A stretch of DNA of 37,459 bases from an uncultured Gemmiger sp. (GCA_949295035.1 CASFJO010000012.1:1-37459); one strand, 5' to 3'. Counted from the first letter of the stretch, positions 23,012 through 32,554 are shown. Notes: a model not told the origin generated them from the letters alone. Made by a program: numbers and translations.

Positions 23012-25255
23012 TCATCCCTTCGCTTTGAAGATCCGGATGACCACCAGAACTGCCAGCAGGATCAAGACCAGACCGCCCAGCACAACCGGCAGGACCGGGA
23101 AGGCCGCAGCCGCCCCACTCGTCTCAGGAGCCGGCTCTTCCGGCGTTTCCACGGCAATTTCCGGTGCGGGGGCCGCCGCTTCCGGCGCCTCGTAGGCGAT
23201 CACATACTTGGAGAAGTGAGTCGTTTCAAACACGACCTGCTGTGTATCGGCATTGTAGCTGGTAGCACAGGGGGTGATATTGCCCAGATCATCCACATAC
23301 CACACTACAATACCGTCGGCCGTCTGGTCCGCCTGCAAGGCATATGGCAGGGTGATCTGCGCTTTGCCGTTGTTAAAGTCGGAGATCAGGTTGCCGCCGC
23401 TCTGCAGGGTAAGTTCAAATACCGTGTAGGTGCCCACGACCTGTTGCTGGGCGGCATTGAGGTTCTCTGCCGGTACAGGCTCCACCAGCAGAGTAACAGC
23501 TTCCTGGGCCTGCCCCGCGATTGCAGACAGCGCTGTCTGATCAAAAACCACCTGCGCCACCGCTGACTCCAATTTCAAGCGGGCGTTCTCATTCTCCGAA
23601 AGGCGGGCCAACTGTGCGACAGGCAGGGTGATCTCCACCGCCTGCGCTTGTTCCGCGATCGCCACGCTGACCACTACTTCCGGAATTCCGCCGTTTTCCG
23701 CGTTCGCGATAGCCGCATCGATGCTGGCATCCAGCGCGGCCGATTCCACGGTGGCGACCGCCCGGTTATCGGTCACCGCAGACTCCACCTGAGCGGTAGC
23801 AATGGCAGGCTGCTCATTGGCCGTGTTTTCCGGTTGCGCCTGGACAACGGGGGCCGGAGCCGCAGGAACGGCCGTCGGGGCCGGCGTAATGACCGGTGCG
23901 GGAGCAGGCGCAGGGACCTCGGTGGGGGCAGGCGTAGGCTGCGGATCAGGCTGCGGATCAGGCTGCGGCGCCACATCCGTATCGGTCGTTATCAGCTTGT
24001 CCCATTTTGCGTAAAGGGTGATTTCTCTCTTTTCCGGATTCATCTGCATCACACTGGTCGTCACATCCCAGGGGATCAGGAAGTTCGTATCCAAGAACCA
24101 GCCGCGGATAATATAGCCTTCCTGCACCAGATTGGGCAGAACATACGGGTCGGACAAACTCGACACCTGTACAGGCGCGGGCGTCTCCCCCTTGCCCATG
24201 TTGTCAAAGGTGATGGTAAAGACCGGGGCGTACCAGTATCTTCCCTCGATGAGCTTCATCTGGCAATTTGTCACATATTGGGCAACATCTTCCGTGGAAG
24301 AGCCCTGCCCCAGAGAAATCTTTGTGCTGTCAAGAGCAACGATTGCGCCCGACAGGTTAAACTCTTCTGCATTCACCACGCAGCCGCCGGCGCCGCTGCC
24401 CTGCACAGAAACGGACGAAACGACCTGCGTATCCATCAGATACCGGGTAGTCAGGGATACTCTGCCAGGCCCGTTGTCCACGATCTTCAACCCGGTTTCA
24501 ACACGCTGCATGTGCATGCCATAAGTATCAATTTGCACGCTGCCGATCGCCTCAACGCCTACCTGGCCGCTGCTTGCATCGCCATTGATTGCCAGGTTGC
24601 TTCCCGCCATGCTTACCCGCACAGGCTGGGCGGTTCCGTCAACGACCAGACCGCGGCTGCCCGCGCCGAAAAGGCTGACAGAAATGTTATCCCCGCCATT
24701 TACGATCAGCTGCCCGCTTTGCAGGTGGATCCCCACCTTGCCCGCGGGGACCTGAATCCATGTGGATTGAAGACTCAGCACCGCATTGGGCGCAGCAGCC
24801 CCGATGCTCAGCATGGACGCGGCGGTGCTGCCGGCGTCTGTCATCATCTGACCGCCCAGAATGCTCAGCCAGCCGTTTTCCGCAACTTCAATGCTGCCCT
24901 CGCCCTGGAAGGTGACCTGAGCCCCCTCCATGTTCAGGACAAGAACTTTGTTCACAATGACTTTTTCCGTGATGACCGCACCCGAAACAAGCTGGATGCT
25001 CTGGCCGGACTGCGCGGCATCCACCGCCTCCTGCAGACTGGCGTATGTCTGGCCATTCAGTTCCGCTACATACGTCCCGGCAATGTCTCCCTGGCCGTTG
25101 TCGCCCGCCGGCTCGGAAGTCCCCGTTTCTGCCTGGGCCTCCTGTTCCGGCTGACCAGCCGAATCGGTTTGAGCAAAAGCATACAGCGGGATCGTTCCCA
25201 CTGTGAGCACCAGGGCCAGCGCGATCCCCAGTATGCGTTTTTTAACACGATTCAT
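23012..25255 (-). CDS. Secreted, membrane-anchored beta-helix surface protein
   Basis: 747 residues. A signal peptide (1-about 28, ending LYAFAQ) leads into an acidic linker. Residues about 60-330 show a repetitive strand pattern like a right-handed parallel beta-helix (VIVNKVLVLNMEGAQVTF, VLSLQSTWIQ). A Listeria-Bacteroides (InlB/Flg_new) repeat follows at about 340-425 (FTITFDNMGKG... GYIIRGWFLD... ITLYAKWD). A proline/alanine/threonine linker with DPQP repeats (about 430-490), a second beta-rich region, and a final membrane helix with a short basic tail complete it. There is no LPXTG motif, so it is held by the helix. Start uncertain: ATG 25255 is 13 bases from GAGGAG, and TTG 25261 is better spaced. 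Probable adhesin or envelope protein; the ligand is unknown. Confidence 0.8.
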   Translation of the reverse strand: MNRVKKRILGIALALVLTVGTIPLYAFAQTDSAGQPEQEAQAETGTSEPAGDNGQGDIAGTYVAELNGQTYASLQEAVDAAQSGQSIQLVSGAVITEKVIVNKVLVLNMEGAQVTFQGEGSIEVAENGWLSILGGQMMTDAGSTAASMLSIGAAAPNAVLSLQSTWIQVPAGKVGIHLQSGQLIVNGGDNISVSLFGAGSRGLVVDGTAQPVRVSMAGSNLAINGDASSGQVGVEAIGSVQIDTYGMHMQRVETGLKIVDNGPGRVSLTTRYLMDTQVVSSVSVQGSGAGGCVVNAEEFNLSGAIVALDSTKISLGQGSSTEDVAQYVTNCQMKLIEGRYWYAPVFTITFDNMGKGETPAPVQVSSLSDPYVLPNLVQEGYIIRGWFLDTNFLIPWDVTTSVMQMNPEKREITLYAKWDKLITTDTDVAPQPDPQPDPQPTPAPTEVPAPAPAPVITPAPTAVPAAPAPVVQAQPENTANEQPAIATAQVESAVTDNRAVATVESAALDASIDAAIANAENGGIPEVVVSVAIAEQAQAVEITLPVAQLARLSENENARLKLESAVAQVVFDQTALSAIAGQAQEAVTLLVEPVPAENLNAAQQQVVGTYTVFELTLQSGGNLISDFNNGKAQITLPYALQADQTADGIVVWYVDDLGNITPCATSYNADTQQVVFETTHFSKYVIAYEAPEAAAPAPEIAVETPEEPAPETSGAAAAFPVLPVVLGGLVLILLAVLVVIRIFKAKG

Positions 25256-25338
25256 GGACAATGACACTCTCCTCTTTTTGTTTGTTCCGCAATAGTAGCA
25301 AAATAACTGTTTTGTGATATAATTGTGAACAAGACCAT

Positions 25339-25365
25339 ATTATACCGCAAGACCTGTTCCGTCAA
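25339..25365 (-). promoter_or_regulatory. Possible promoter of the surface-protein gene
   Basis: Minus strand TTGACG (25360-25365) and TATAAT (25339-25344), but only 15 bp apart. It would leave a leader of about 75 nt. Confidence 0.4.
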
Positions 25366-25377
25366 GTATCCCATGCT

Positions 25378-25396
25378 CAAATTTTTGAAAAATTTG
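25378..25396. repeat. 19-bp inverted repeat in a divergent intergenic region
   Basis: CAAATTTTT and its complement AAAAATTTG around a single central G, upstream of both the surface-protein promoter and the ligase-like gene. Possible operator. Confidence 0.4.
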
Positions 25397-25449
25397 GTTG
25401 CCAAAGCACAAGACGACAGCGCGGTGTTCAAGGAAAAGGAGGATGTTTC

Positions 25450-26769
25450 ATGGTGTCTTCTTCCGCACGCCGCCTGTTTGCCCGCCTTGCCTTTGCCTTG
25501 GCCTGCGGGCTGATGGCCGCTCTTCCCCTTTCGCACTATATTTGTGTGCGCTGCGCACTGCATGCAGGGTACATAGCAGGAACTCTGTATACCTTTGGCT
25601 TTCTTTCCGCTGCTGTGCTGGCTGCGGCACTTGTGTTTCGGGCGGCCGAGCCACGGTTTGCCAAGTATGAGGGTATCTTTTCCACTCTGCTTATGTTTGC
25701 AGGGCTCTCGGTACTGTTTTCCTCCGACAGGCACACGTCCCTGTGGGGGAGCGGCTCACGCTGTGAAGGCTTTTTTATGCTGGCATGCTACTACCTTTTC
25801 TTTTATCTGGGGCGTTTGATATGTGAACCCGGTCTGCAAAAAAAGCTGCTGCTCGTTTTTCTCGGGATCATGTTCCTGCATTGCCTGTATGGTTTGAGCC
25901 AGCAATTTCATTTTTTGACCGGCACATTTGACTACTATTATTATGCCATCAGCGGCGTGGCCGGAAATCCCAATTTTATGGCAACTCTTACGGTAATGGC
26001 GGCGTGTATCGCGCTGGGTATGGCAGCGGCTGACCGCGATACGTCAACACGGCTGCTGTGCGCCGCCTTTTTGCCGGTGGGAATCACAACCATGGCTCTC
26101 ACAAAAGCTGTTTCGGCGGTTCTTGGCATGACAGCGGTAGCGGTTTTTCTTGCGGTTTGGCTATGGAAAGGCGGAAGCATGCGGCTGCGTCGTTTCATGA
26201 TCGGAGGGCTCACAGCCGCAACCGCCGGGGTGCTGCTTCTGAATTTTTTGAGCGATCAGTTTCTGGTGCGGGAGATTCAGTTGTTTGGCTGCCAGCTCGC
26301 CAAACTGATTCGCACCGGCACGTTGGACCCGGAATTTGCCTCTGGGCGGCCCTATCTGTGGTACAACTCGCTATTGCTATTTTTTCGTCAACCTTTTACT
26401 GGTGTAGGGATCGACAACCTGATGGCCCCCTACTACGATTCGTACGGCCTTTTTCTGGGCCAATTTGTGGACAAGACCCACAATGAGCTCCTACAGATCC
26501 TGGTTACCATGGGCCTGCCAGCCTGCCTCGGATATATGCTGCTGTACAAGTCGCTTTTTCTGGATCTTGTCCGGCGCATCCGTGTCGCGGGCCCGCGGCA
26601 TGCAGCCATTGCGTTCGCCCTGCTTTTGTGCCTGATCGGCTATCTGGTGCAGGCCTGTTTCAATATCAGCGTGATTGATGTGGCGCCTTATTTCTGGCTG
26701 CTGTGTGGTTTGATGGCACCGCTGCCGGATAAAACAGATGCTCCTCCGCTGTCTGCGGATCGGAAGTAA
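25450..26769 (+). CDS. O-antigen ligase / Wzy_C family polymerase-like membrane protein
   Basis: 439 residues with about eleven or twelve membrane segments. In the second half, the long extracellular loop has ASGRPYLWYNSLLLF..PFTGVGIDNL and a following KTHNELLQILVTMGLPA. These are typical of Wzy_C proteins, where the SGR-arginine and the histidine of HNE contact the lipid-linked sugar donor. Such enzymes polymerise or ligate surface polysaccharides, or glycosylate teichoic acids or proteins. ATG 25450 follows AAAGGAGG. The neighbour on the other strand is a large surface protein, but no sugar transferase cluster is present, so the substrate is open. Confidence 0.82.
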   Translation: MVSSSARRLFARLAFALACGLMAALPLSHYICVRCALHAGYIAGTLYTFGFLSAAVLAAALVFRAAEPRFAKYEGIFSTLLMFAGLSVLFSSDRHTSLWGSGSRCEGFFMLACYYLFFYLGRLICEPGLQKKLLLVFLGIMFLHCLYGLSQQFHFLTGTFDYYYYAISGVAGNPNFMATLTVMAACIALGMAAADRDTSTRLLCAAFLPVGITTMALTKAVSAVLGMTAVAVFLAVWLWKGGSMRLRRFMIGGLTAATAGVLLLNFLSDQFLVREIQLFGCQLAKLIRTGTLDPEFASGRPYLWYNSLLLFFRQPFTGVGIDNLMAPYYDSYGLFLGQFVDKTHNELLQILVTMGLPACLGYMLLYKSLFLDLVRRIRVAGPRHAAIAFALLLCLIGYLVQACFNISVIDVAPYFWLLCGLMAPLPDKTDAPPLSADRK

Positions 26770-26780
26770 GAAATCTTTTC

Positions 26781-26809
26781 TTGCATGAATTTGCACAAAC
26801 TCGTATAAT
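26781..26809 (+). promoter_or_regulatory. Promoter of the MATE transporter gene
   Basis: TTGCAT (26781-26786), 17-bp spacer, TATAAT (26804-26809), 49 bp upstream of the ATG. Confidence 0.75.
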
Positions 26810-26857
26810 AGAACCGTCATCTTCAAATACGGCACGGATGCGGAGGGAAGATGGGAT

Positions 26858-28234
26858 ATGACAAAAACGGTAGAGCCCATGACCAGCGGTACCATCTGGA
26901 AACAGATGGTCTTTTTTGCGCTTCCGCTGTTTTTCGGCAACCTGTTTCAGCAGCTTTACAATACGGTGGATTCCCTGATCGTGGGAAATTTCCTGGGCAG
27001 CAGCGCCCTGGCGGCGGTGAGTTCTTCCGGCAGCCTGATCTTTATGCTGATCGGTTTTTTGAGCGGCATCGCCGGCGGCGCCGGCGTGGTGATCGCCCGT
27101 CTGTACGGCGCGGGCGATGAGGCCGCCGTACAGCGGGCCGTTCACACCACCGCCGCGTTCGGCCTGGTGGCCGGCGTGATCATGACGGCGCTGGGCATGT
27201 TGTTTTCCCCACAGATCCTGCTTTGGATGGGTACTCCGGAAAGCGTGCTGCCCCAGTCGGTCAGTTATCTGACCATCTATTTTTTCGGCTCGCTCTGGTT
27301 TGTGATGTATAACATCCTGGTGGGCATTTTGCAGGCGGTCGGCGACAGCCGCCATCCGCTGTATTATCTGATCGTTTCCTCGGCGGTCAACCTGGTGCTG
27401 GATGTGGCGTTTATCCGTTTTTTGCACACCGATGTGGGCGGCGCTGCGCTTGCCACCGTGATCTCCCAGGCGATCAGCGCGCTTCTGTGCTGCATCCATC
27501 TTTTGCGCAGCCGGGAGTGTTATCGGCTTGAGCCGCGCAAACTCTGCTTTGACCCGCTGTATCTGGGGCAGATCATCCGGATCGGTCTGCCCTCCGGCGT
27601 GCAAAATTCCATTATCGCCTTTGCCAACGTGCTGGTGCAGTCCAACGTGAACTCCTTTGGCGAAATGGCCATGGCCGGTTACGGCGCGTATTCCAAAGTA
27701 GAGGGATTTGGCTTTTTGCCGATCAACAGCTTCACCATGGCGCTGACCACCTTTGTGGGCCAGAATCTTGGCGGGCGGGAATATGAACGCACCCGGAAAG
27801 GGGTGCGTTTTGGCGTGCTGGCCGCCGTTTCGATGGCGGAAGTCATCGGCGTGCTGATCTTTCTTCTCGCGCCGCAGCTGATCGCCGCTTTTGACGCAAC
27901 GCCGGAGGTGGTACGGTTCGGCACCGACAAGGCCCGCACTTCGGTTCTGTTCTACTGCCTGCTGGCCTATTCGCACTCCATCGCGGCGGTGCTGCGGGGC
28001 GCGGGCAAATCCATGATCCCCATGCTGGTGATGATGGTCTGCTGGTGTCTGGTCCGGGTCACCTTCTTGATGATCACCGTTCCCCTGACCCACAGCATTC
28101 AGATGGTCTACTGGGTCTATCCCCTCACCTGGGCTCTCAGTTCCCTTGCCTTTTTCTGGTACTACACCCATGGCAACTGGCTGGATTTCCATATTGCCGA
28201 CAAGCGTTATCCCCTTGGCGAAGAAAAGGAATAA
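26858..28234 (+). CDS. MATE family efflux transporter
   Basis: 458 residues with twelve predicted membrane segments in two halves. The opening GTIWKQMVFFALPLFFGNLFQQLYNTVDSLIVGNFLGSSALAAV is the MATE signature, repeated at the start of the second half (IIRIGLPSGVQNSIIAFANVLVQSNVNSFG). Members export cationic drugs or other small molecules with Na+ or H+. The substrate is not predictable. GGAGGGAAG precedes the ATG. Own promoter, and a strong terminator behind, so it is monocistronic. It is complete, unlike the MATE remnant at 34418. Confidence 0.93.
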   Translation: MTKTVEPMTSGTIWKQMVFFALPLFFGNLFQQLYNTVDSLIVGNFLGSSALAAVSSSGSLIFMLIGFLSGIAGGAGVVIARLYGAGDEAAVQRAVHTTAAFGLVAGVIMTALGMLFSPQILLWMGTPESVLPQSVSYLTIYFFGSLWFVMYNILVGILQAVGDSRHPLYYLIVSSAVNLVLDVAFIRFLHTDVGGAALATVISQAISALLCCIHLLRSRECYRLEPRKLCFDPLYLGQIIRIGLPSGVQNSIIAFANVLVQSNVNSFGEMAMAGYGAYSKVEGFGFLPINSFTMALTTFVGQNLGGREYERTRKGVRFGVLAAVSMAEVIGVLIFLLAPQLIAAFDATPEVVRFGTDKARTSVLFYCLLAYSHSIAAVLRGAGKSMIPMLVMMVCWCLVRVTFLMITVPLTHSIQMVYWVYPLTWALSSLAFFWYYTHGNWLDFHIADKRYPLGEEKE

Positions 28235-28251
28235 TGCACCCTGGCAGCCGC

Positions 28252-28290
28252 AAAAGCCCCGGAAACGCAAACCGCGTTTCCGGGGCTTTT
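28252..28290. terminator. Bidirectional terminator between the MATE gene and malQ
   Basis: Perfect 17-nt arms AAAAGCCCCGGAAACGC / GCGTTTCCGGGGCTTTT around a five-base loop, between convergent genes. Confidence 0.9.
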
Positions 28291-28308
28291 TCTCTGTATC
28301 GCTTTCGG

Positions 28309-29799
28309 TTACCCGCACGGCGGCAAGCGGCCGTACCGTTCAGTGTCGGCGCGCAGGCGGGCGGCCAGACGATCGGTAAACACGCCCGGCGCACAGCGCC
28401 AGGTCCAGTTTTCGCCGATGGTGGAGGGCGTGTTGATCCGCGCCTCACTGCCCAGACCCAGCAGATCCTGCATCTGCATGATCGCCAGATCCCCCACGCT
28501 GGCCCAGGCACTGCGCATCATGCCCCAATGATATCCTTCCGCCTCGTTGAGCCGCAGATAGGCGACCGCACGGGCCACATCTTCCCGGGGAGCATGGGCC
28601 ATCCAGCCCAAGACCGTATCGTTGTCATGGGTACCCGTATACACAACACAGTTGCGCGGATAGGTATGCGGCAGATAGCCGGAACCGGTATCGCGGGAAT
28701 CAAACGCCAGTTCCAGCACCTTCATGCCGGGAAACCCCGTCTGCGCCAGGAGAGTGCGCACCGAGGGGGTCAGAAACCCCAGATCCTCCGCAATAATGTT
28801 CTGCCGGCCCATCCGGCGTTCCATTTCCCGGAAAAAATCGATCCCAGGACCGGGACGCCAGCGGCCGCGCCGCGCGTCCGCCGCGCCGCGGGGAATGGCA
28901 TAGTAGGAATCAAATCCGCGGAAGTGGTCGATGCGCAGCACATCGTAGATACGCAGCTGAAAGGCGATCCGCCGCATCCACCAGGCATAGCCGTACGCTT
29001 TCATGCGATCCCAGGCAAACAGCGGATTGCCCCACAGTTGCCCGCCTGCCGCAAAACCGTCCGGAGGACAACCGGCCACCTCGATCGGCCACAGATCCCC
29101 GTCCAGTTGAAACTGGTCAGGATCGGCCCAGACGTCGGCACTGTCGCCCGAAACGTAAAACGGAAGATCGCCGATGATCCGCACGCCACGCCGGTTCGCG
29201 AAGGCTTTGAGGCTCTCCCACTGTTCGAAGAAAATCGCCTGCACGCAGCGCCAAAAGCCAACGTCCTCCGCCAGCTGCTGACGGGCGTGTTCCAGCGCCC
29301 CGGGTTCACGCCGGCGCAGCGGATCGCTCCAATCCGTCCAGGGCGCGCCATGAAAATGGTCTTTCAGCGCCATGAAAAGGGCATAATCCTCCAGCCAGCC
29401 GGCGTGCTGCCGGCAAAAATCCGCCAAACGGGCGGGATGCCGCCGCTCATACCGGCGGGCGGCGATCCGCAAAACGGCGTACCGGTTTTGGTACAGCAGG
29501 CCGTAATCCACCCGGTCGGGGGTACTGCCCCAGTCCAGGCCGCGATACTCCTGCGGCTGCAAAAGGCCGCACGCAGCCAGCTGATCCAGGTCGATCAGGT
29601 AGGGATTTCCCGCAAACGAGGAGAAGGACTGGTAGGGCGAGTTGCCGTACCCGGTGGGACATATCGGGAGGATCTGCCAGTAAGACTGCCCGGAACGATG
29701 CAGAAAATCCACAAACTCGCGCGCGGCCGCCCCCATCGTGCCCACGCCCCACGGGGACGGGAGCGAGGTGACCGGCAGCAAGATCCCGGCGCTTCTCAT
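28309..29799 (-). CDS. malQ: 4-alpha-glucanotransferase (amylomaltase)
   Basis: 496 residues, GH77. Opens with RSAGILLPVTSLPSPWGVGTMG and SYWQILPICPTGYGNSPYQ. VLRIDHFRGF contains the nucleophilic aspartate, IIAEDLGFLTP the acid/base glutamate, and YTGTHDNDT the third catalytic carboxylate. It transfers maltodextrin segments between chains, freeing glucose for glucokinase or phosphorylase. Last gene of the maltodextrin operon, 28 bp after the LacI regulator, with AAAGGATG before its ATG. Confidence 0.96.
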   Translation of the reverse strand: MRSAGILLPVTSLPSPWGVGTMGAAAREFVDFLHRSGQSYWQILPICPTGYGNSPYQSFSSFAGNPYLIDLDQLAACGLLQPQEYRGLDWGSTPDRVDYGLLYQNRYAVLRIAARRYERRHPARLADFCRQHAGWLEDYALFMALKDHFHGAPWTDWSDPLRRREPGALEHARQQLAEDVGFWRCVQAIFFEQWESLKAFANRRGVRIIGDLPFYVSGDSADVWADPDQFQLDGDLWPIEVAGCPPDGFAAGGQLWGNPLFAWDRMKAYGYAWWMRRIAFQLRIYDVLRIDHFRGFDSYYAIPRGAADARRGRWRPGPGIDFFREMERRMGRQNIIAEDLGFLTPSVRTLLAQTGFPGMKVLELAFDSRDTGSGYLPHTYPRNCVVYTGTHDNDTVLGWMAHAPREDVARAVAYLRLNEAEGYHWGMMRSAWASVGDLAIMQMQDLLGLGSEARINTPSTIGENWTWRCAPGVFTDRLAARLRADTERYGRLPPCG

Positions 29800-29827
29800 A
29801 CAGGATTCATCCTTTCTGTGGAAAATA

Positions 29828-30838
29828 TCAGCGGTTCAGCGCCAGCACGCTCTCCTGTTCCAGCAGTTGGAACGGAATGATCTCATGAACGGGCGCTATG
29901 TCATAATGAAGCGTTTTCAGCAGCGTGCTGACGCCGCGGGCCGCGAGCGCCTCGGTGTCCTGACGCACGGTGGTAAGCCGGGGAACGCTGTATCGGGCCC
30001 ACACGATGCCATCATAGCCGATGATCGAGAGGTCGTTTGGGATTTTCAGGCCAAGATCCCGCGCGGCACGCATCGCGCCGAACGCGATCACGTCGCCCAT
30101 ACAGAATATCGCGGTCAGGTCCGGCTGACGCCGCAGCAGACGCCGGGCCGCCGCGTACCCGTCCGGCAGGGAGAATCGGCAGGGCTCATACCCGCTTTGC
30201 ATGGAAAAGGTCAGGCCGTTGCTCTCCATGGCCGCGCGGGCGCCGTCTATACGGCGATAGCTGATCTGCTCAACGGACAGATTGCCGCCCAAAAGCCCGA
30301 TCCGGGTGTGCCCCCGCGCGACAAGATACTCTACCACGCGGGCCGCCGCAGCCGAGTCGTCGGTGGTAAAGCTGGACAGATTGGCAAAACCCAGCTGCGC
30401 GGCGCTGTTGGTCAGCAGCACGCTGGGTACGGTGATCTGGGCAAACTTGCTGCGAAACAGCTCCAGATCGCCGCCCAAAAAGATCAGCCCCTTGGGATGG
30501 CGCAGCCGGCACAGCTGCGCCGCATAGGTCACCTCGTCCGCGTCCTCATCCAGATAGGCGACGAACACCTCCTCGCCGCTGTCCAGCAGCAGCGACTGCA
30601 CCCGCTCCAGCAGATCGGCAAAGAGCATGTTCTGGGTGCCCTTGACCAGCACGGTCACTGAGGAAAGGGTCTGGGATTTGAGATGCCGCGCATTGGAATT
30701 GGGTTCAAAGCCGTATTGCCGCACCACGGCCATGACCCGCTCCCGCGCGGCGTCGCTGACGTCAGGATGGTGGTTCAGCACCCGCGACACCGTTCCCACA
30801 CCGTAACCGGACAGGCGGGCAATGTCTTTGATGGTCAT
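29828..30838 (-). CDS. LacI family transcriptional regulator, probable maltodextrin repressor
   Basis: 336 residues. N-terminal helix-turn-helix TIKDIARLSGYGVGTVSRVLN with the LacI hinge helix near 50, then a periplasmic-binding-protein-like effector domain ending with TVRQDTEALAARGVSTLL. The regulator lies inside the operon it probably controls, between malG and malQ. The best target is the pair of GGAAACGTTTCC sites at 34017-34040. Effector probably maltose or maltodextrin; this is inferred from neighbours. GAGGAGG precedes ATG 30838. Confidence 0.93.
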   Translation of the reverse strand: MTIKDIARLSGYGVGTVSRVLNHHPDVSDAARERVMAVVRQYGFEPNSNARHLKSQTLSSVTVLVKGTQNMLFADLLERVQSLLLDSGEEVFVAYLDEDADEVTYAAQLCRLRHPKGLIFLGGDLELFRSKFAQITVPSVLLTNSAAQLGFANLSSFTTDDSAAAARVVEYLVARGHTRIGLLGGNLSVEQISYRRIDGARAAMESNGLTFSMQSGYEPCRFSLPDGYAAARRLLRRQPDLTAIFCMGDVIAFGAMRAARDLGLKIPNDLSIIGYDGIVWARYSVPRLTTVRQDTEALAARGVSTLLKTLHYDIAPVHEIIPFQLLEQESVLALNR

Positions 30839-30875
30839 TGACGGCGCCCTCCTCGCATGAGATCTTGGTTCTATT

Positions 30876-31715
30876 TTATCCCTTTACCGCGCCGGCGGCA
30901 ACACCCTTGATGATGTGCTTCTGGCAGGCCAGATAGAACACCACCACGGGGATGATCGCCATGATCAGCGCGGCCATGATGGCGCCCATATCCACCCGGC
31001 CATAGGAGCCTTTCATGTACTGGATGATGATGGAGATGGTCTTGTAGGTCTTGATGTCCAGCGTCAGATAGGGCAGCAGGAAGTCGTTCCAGATCCACAT
31101 GGTCTCCAGGATGCCCACCGAGATATAGGTGGGCTGCATGATGGGCAGTACCACCGAAAAGAACATCCGCAGCGGCGAACAGCCGTCGATCAGCGCTGCC
31201 TCTTCGATTTCGATGGGGATGGATTTTACAAACCCGCAGAACATGAATACCGCCAGGCCGGCGCCGAATCCCAGATAGATGACGATCAGCCCCCAGGGGG
31301 TACCCAGACCCAGGCGGTCGGTGACCAGGGACAGGGTAAACATGACCATCTGGAACGGCACCACCATGGAAAACACGCACAGCAGATAGATGCTGCGGGT
31401 AACGGTGTTGTTGACGCGGGTGATGAACCAGGCGCACATGGATGTACAGAGCAGGATCGCCAGCACGCTGCCCACCGTGATGAAGACCGTCCAGCCCACC
31501 GCGTCCAGAAAGCCGTACTGGTCGATGGCCGCGGTATAGTTGTCCAGCCCGGTAAAGGTGGTTTCCGTAGGCAGGGTAAAGGGCTGGAGATTGATATAGG
31601 ATTTCTTTTTGAACGAGTTGAACAGCACGATGAAGATCGGCAGGATATACAGCACGCTCACCGCGCTGAAAAACACGGTGCCCAGAAGGCCGGCGATCGT
31701 TTTGCGGCGACTCAT
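30876..31715 (-). CDS. Carbohydrate ABC transporter permease (MalG type)
   Basis: 279 residues with six membrane segments. The EAA loop that docks the ATPase is EIEEAALIDGCSPLRMFFSVVLPIMQP (about 185-210). It pairs with the MalF-type permease, whose stop it overlaps by 4 bp (ATGA). Together they form the membrane channel for the sugar delivered by the binding protein at 32642. No ATPase is encoded in this operon. Confidence 0.93.
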   Translation of the reverse strand: MSRRKTIAGLLGTVFFSAVSVLYILPIFIVLFNSFKKKSYINLQPFTLPTETTFTGLDNYTAAIDQYGFLDAVGWTVFITVGSVLAILLCTSMCAWFITRVNNTVTRSIYLLCVFSMVVPFQMVMFTLSLVTDRLGLGTPWGLIVIYLGFGAGLAVFMFCGFVKSIPIEIEEAALIDGCSPLRMFFSVVLPIMQPTYISVGILETMWIWNDFLLPYLTLDIKTYKTISIIIQYMKGSYGRVDMGAIMAALIMAIIPVVVFYLACQKHIIKGVAAGAVKG

Positions 31716-32554
31716 TGCTGCACCTCCTTCGAGCGTGTCATTCGCAGCTGCACAAGGCCCAGAGCCACGACCAGGATAAAGAACAAGACCGCTTTTGCCT
31801 GGCCGACCCCCTCCCAGCCGGTGCGGCCGTAGAAGGTGTTGTAGATGTTCAGCGCCAGCATCTCCGACATCTTGGAGGGTTCGCCGGCGGTCAGGGACAG
31901 GTTCTGGTCAAACAGCTTGAAGCCGTTGACCATGGACAGGAAGGTGCAAATGGTGATGGAGGGCATCATCATGGGGATGGTCACCCGGAACAGCCGCTGC
32001 GGGCCGCTGGCGCCGTCAATGGCTGCCGCCTCCAGCACATCGCCTGGAATGGACTGCAGCCCCGCGATGTAGATGATCATCATATAGCCGATCTGCTGCC
32101 AGGCCACCAGGATGACCAGGCCCCAGAATCCGTACCACTCGTTCAGATTCAGGGTGGTGGAAAACGGCGCCAGGATGCCGTTGAAGATCAGCTGCCAGAT
32201 ATAGCCCAGCACAATGCCGCCGATCAGATTGGGCATGAAAAAAACGGTGCGGAAAATATTGGTGCCGTGCAGATTCTGGGTAAGAGCCAGCGCAATGGCA
32301 AACGCCAGCACATTGATGACCACCAGAGAGACAACGGCAAACGCGGCGGTGTACCAGAACGCGTGGCGGAACACCGTGTCCTGCAGGGCCTTGACATAGT
32401 TGGACATCCCCACAAAGGTGGCGTCGGTCACGGTGGTGAACTCGCAGAACGACAGACCGATGCCCATGATGAACGGCACGATAAATCCGATGAGAAACGC
32501 CAGCATCGTGGGCAGCACAAAAATCGGAAAATATCGCTTGATGGATTTTTCCAA
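31712..32554 (-). CDS. Carbohydrate ABC transporter permease (MalF type)
   Basis: 280 residues with six membrane segments and the EAA loop DVLEAAAIDGASGPQRLFRVTIPMMMPS. Lacks the long periplasmic loop of enteric MalF, as usual in Firmicutes. TTG start at 32554 behind AGGAGG nine bases upstream. Between it and the binding-protein gene lies a strong hairpin, so it is likely made in smaller amounts than the binding protein. Confidence 0.92.
   Translation of the reverse strand: MEKSIKRYFPIFVLPTMLAFLIGFIVPFIMGIGLSFCEFTTVTDATFVGMSNYVKALQDTVFRHAFWYTAAFAVVSLVVINVLAFAIALALTQNLHGTNIFRTVFFMPNLIGGIVLGYIWQLIFNGILAPFSTTLNLNEWYGFWGLVILVAWQQIGYMMIIYIAGLQSIPGDVLEAAAIDGASGPQRLFRVTIPMMMPSITICTFLSMVNGFKLFDQNLSLTAGEPSKMSEMLALNIYNTFYGRTGWEGVGQAKAVLFFILVVALGLVQLRMTRSKEVQQ

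Noticed and set aside
23930-23975. Short tandem repeats, considered as a CRISPR or minisatellite
   Set aside because: They encode the DPQP linker of the surface protein; repeats are 12 bp without spacers.
26666-28318. Long minus-strand open frame opposite the MATE transporter
   Set aside because: The plus-strand MATE protein is complete with promoter and terminator; the opposite frame is rich in His/Gln/Arg and shows no domain.
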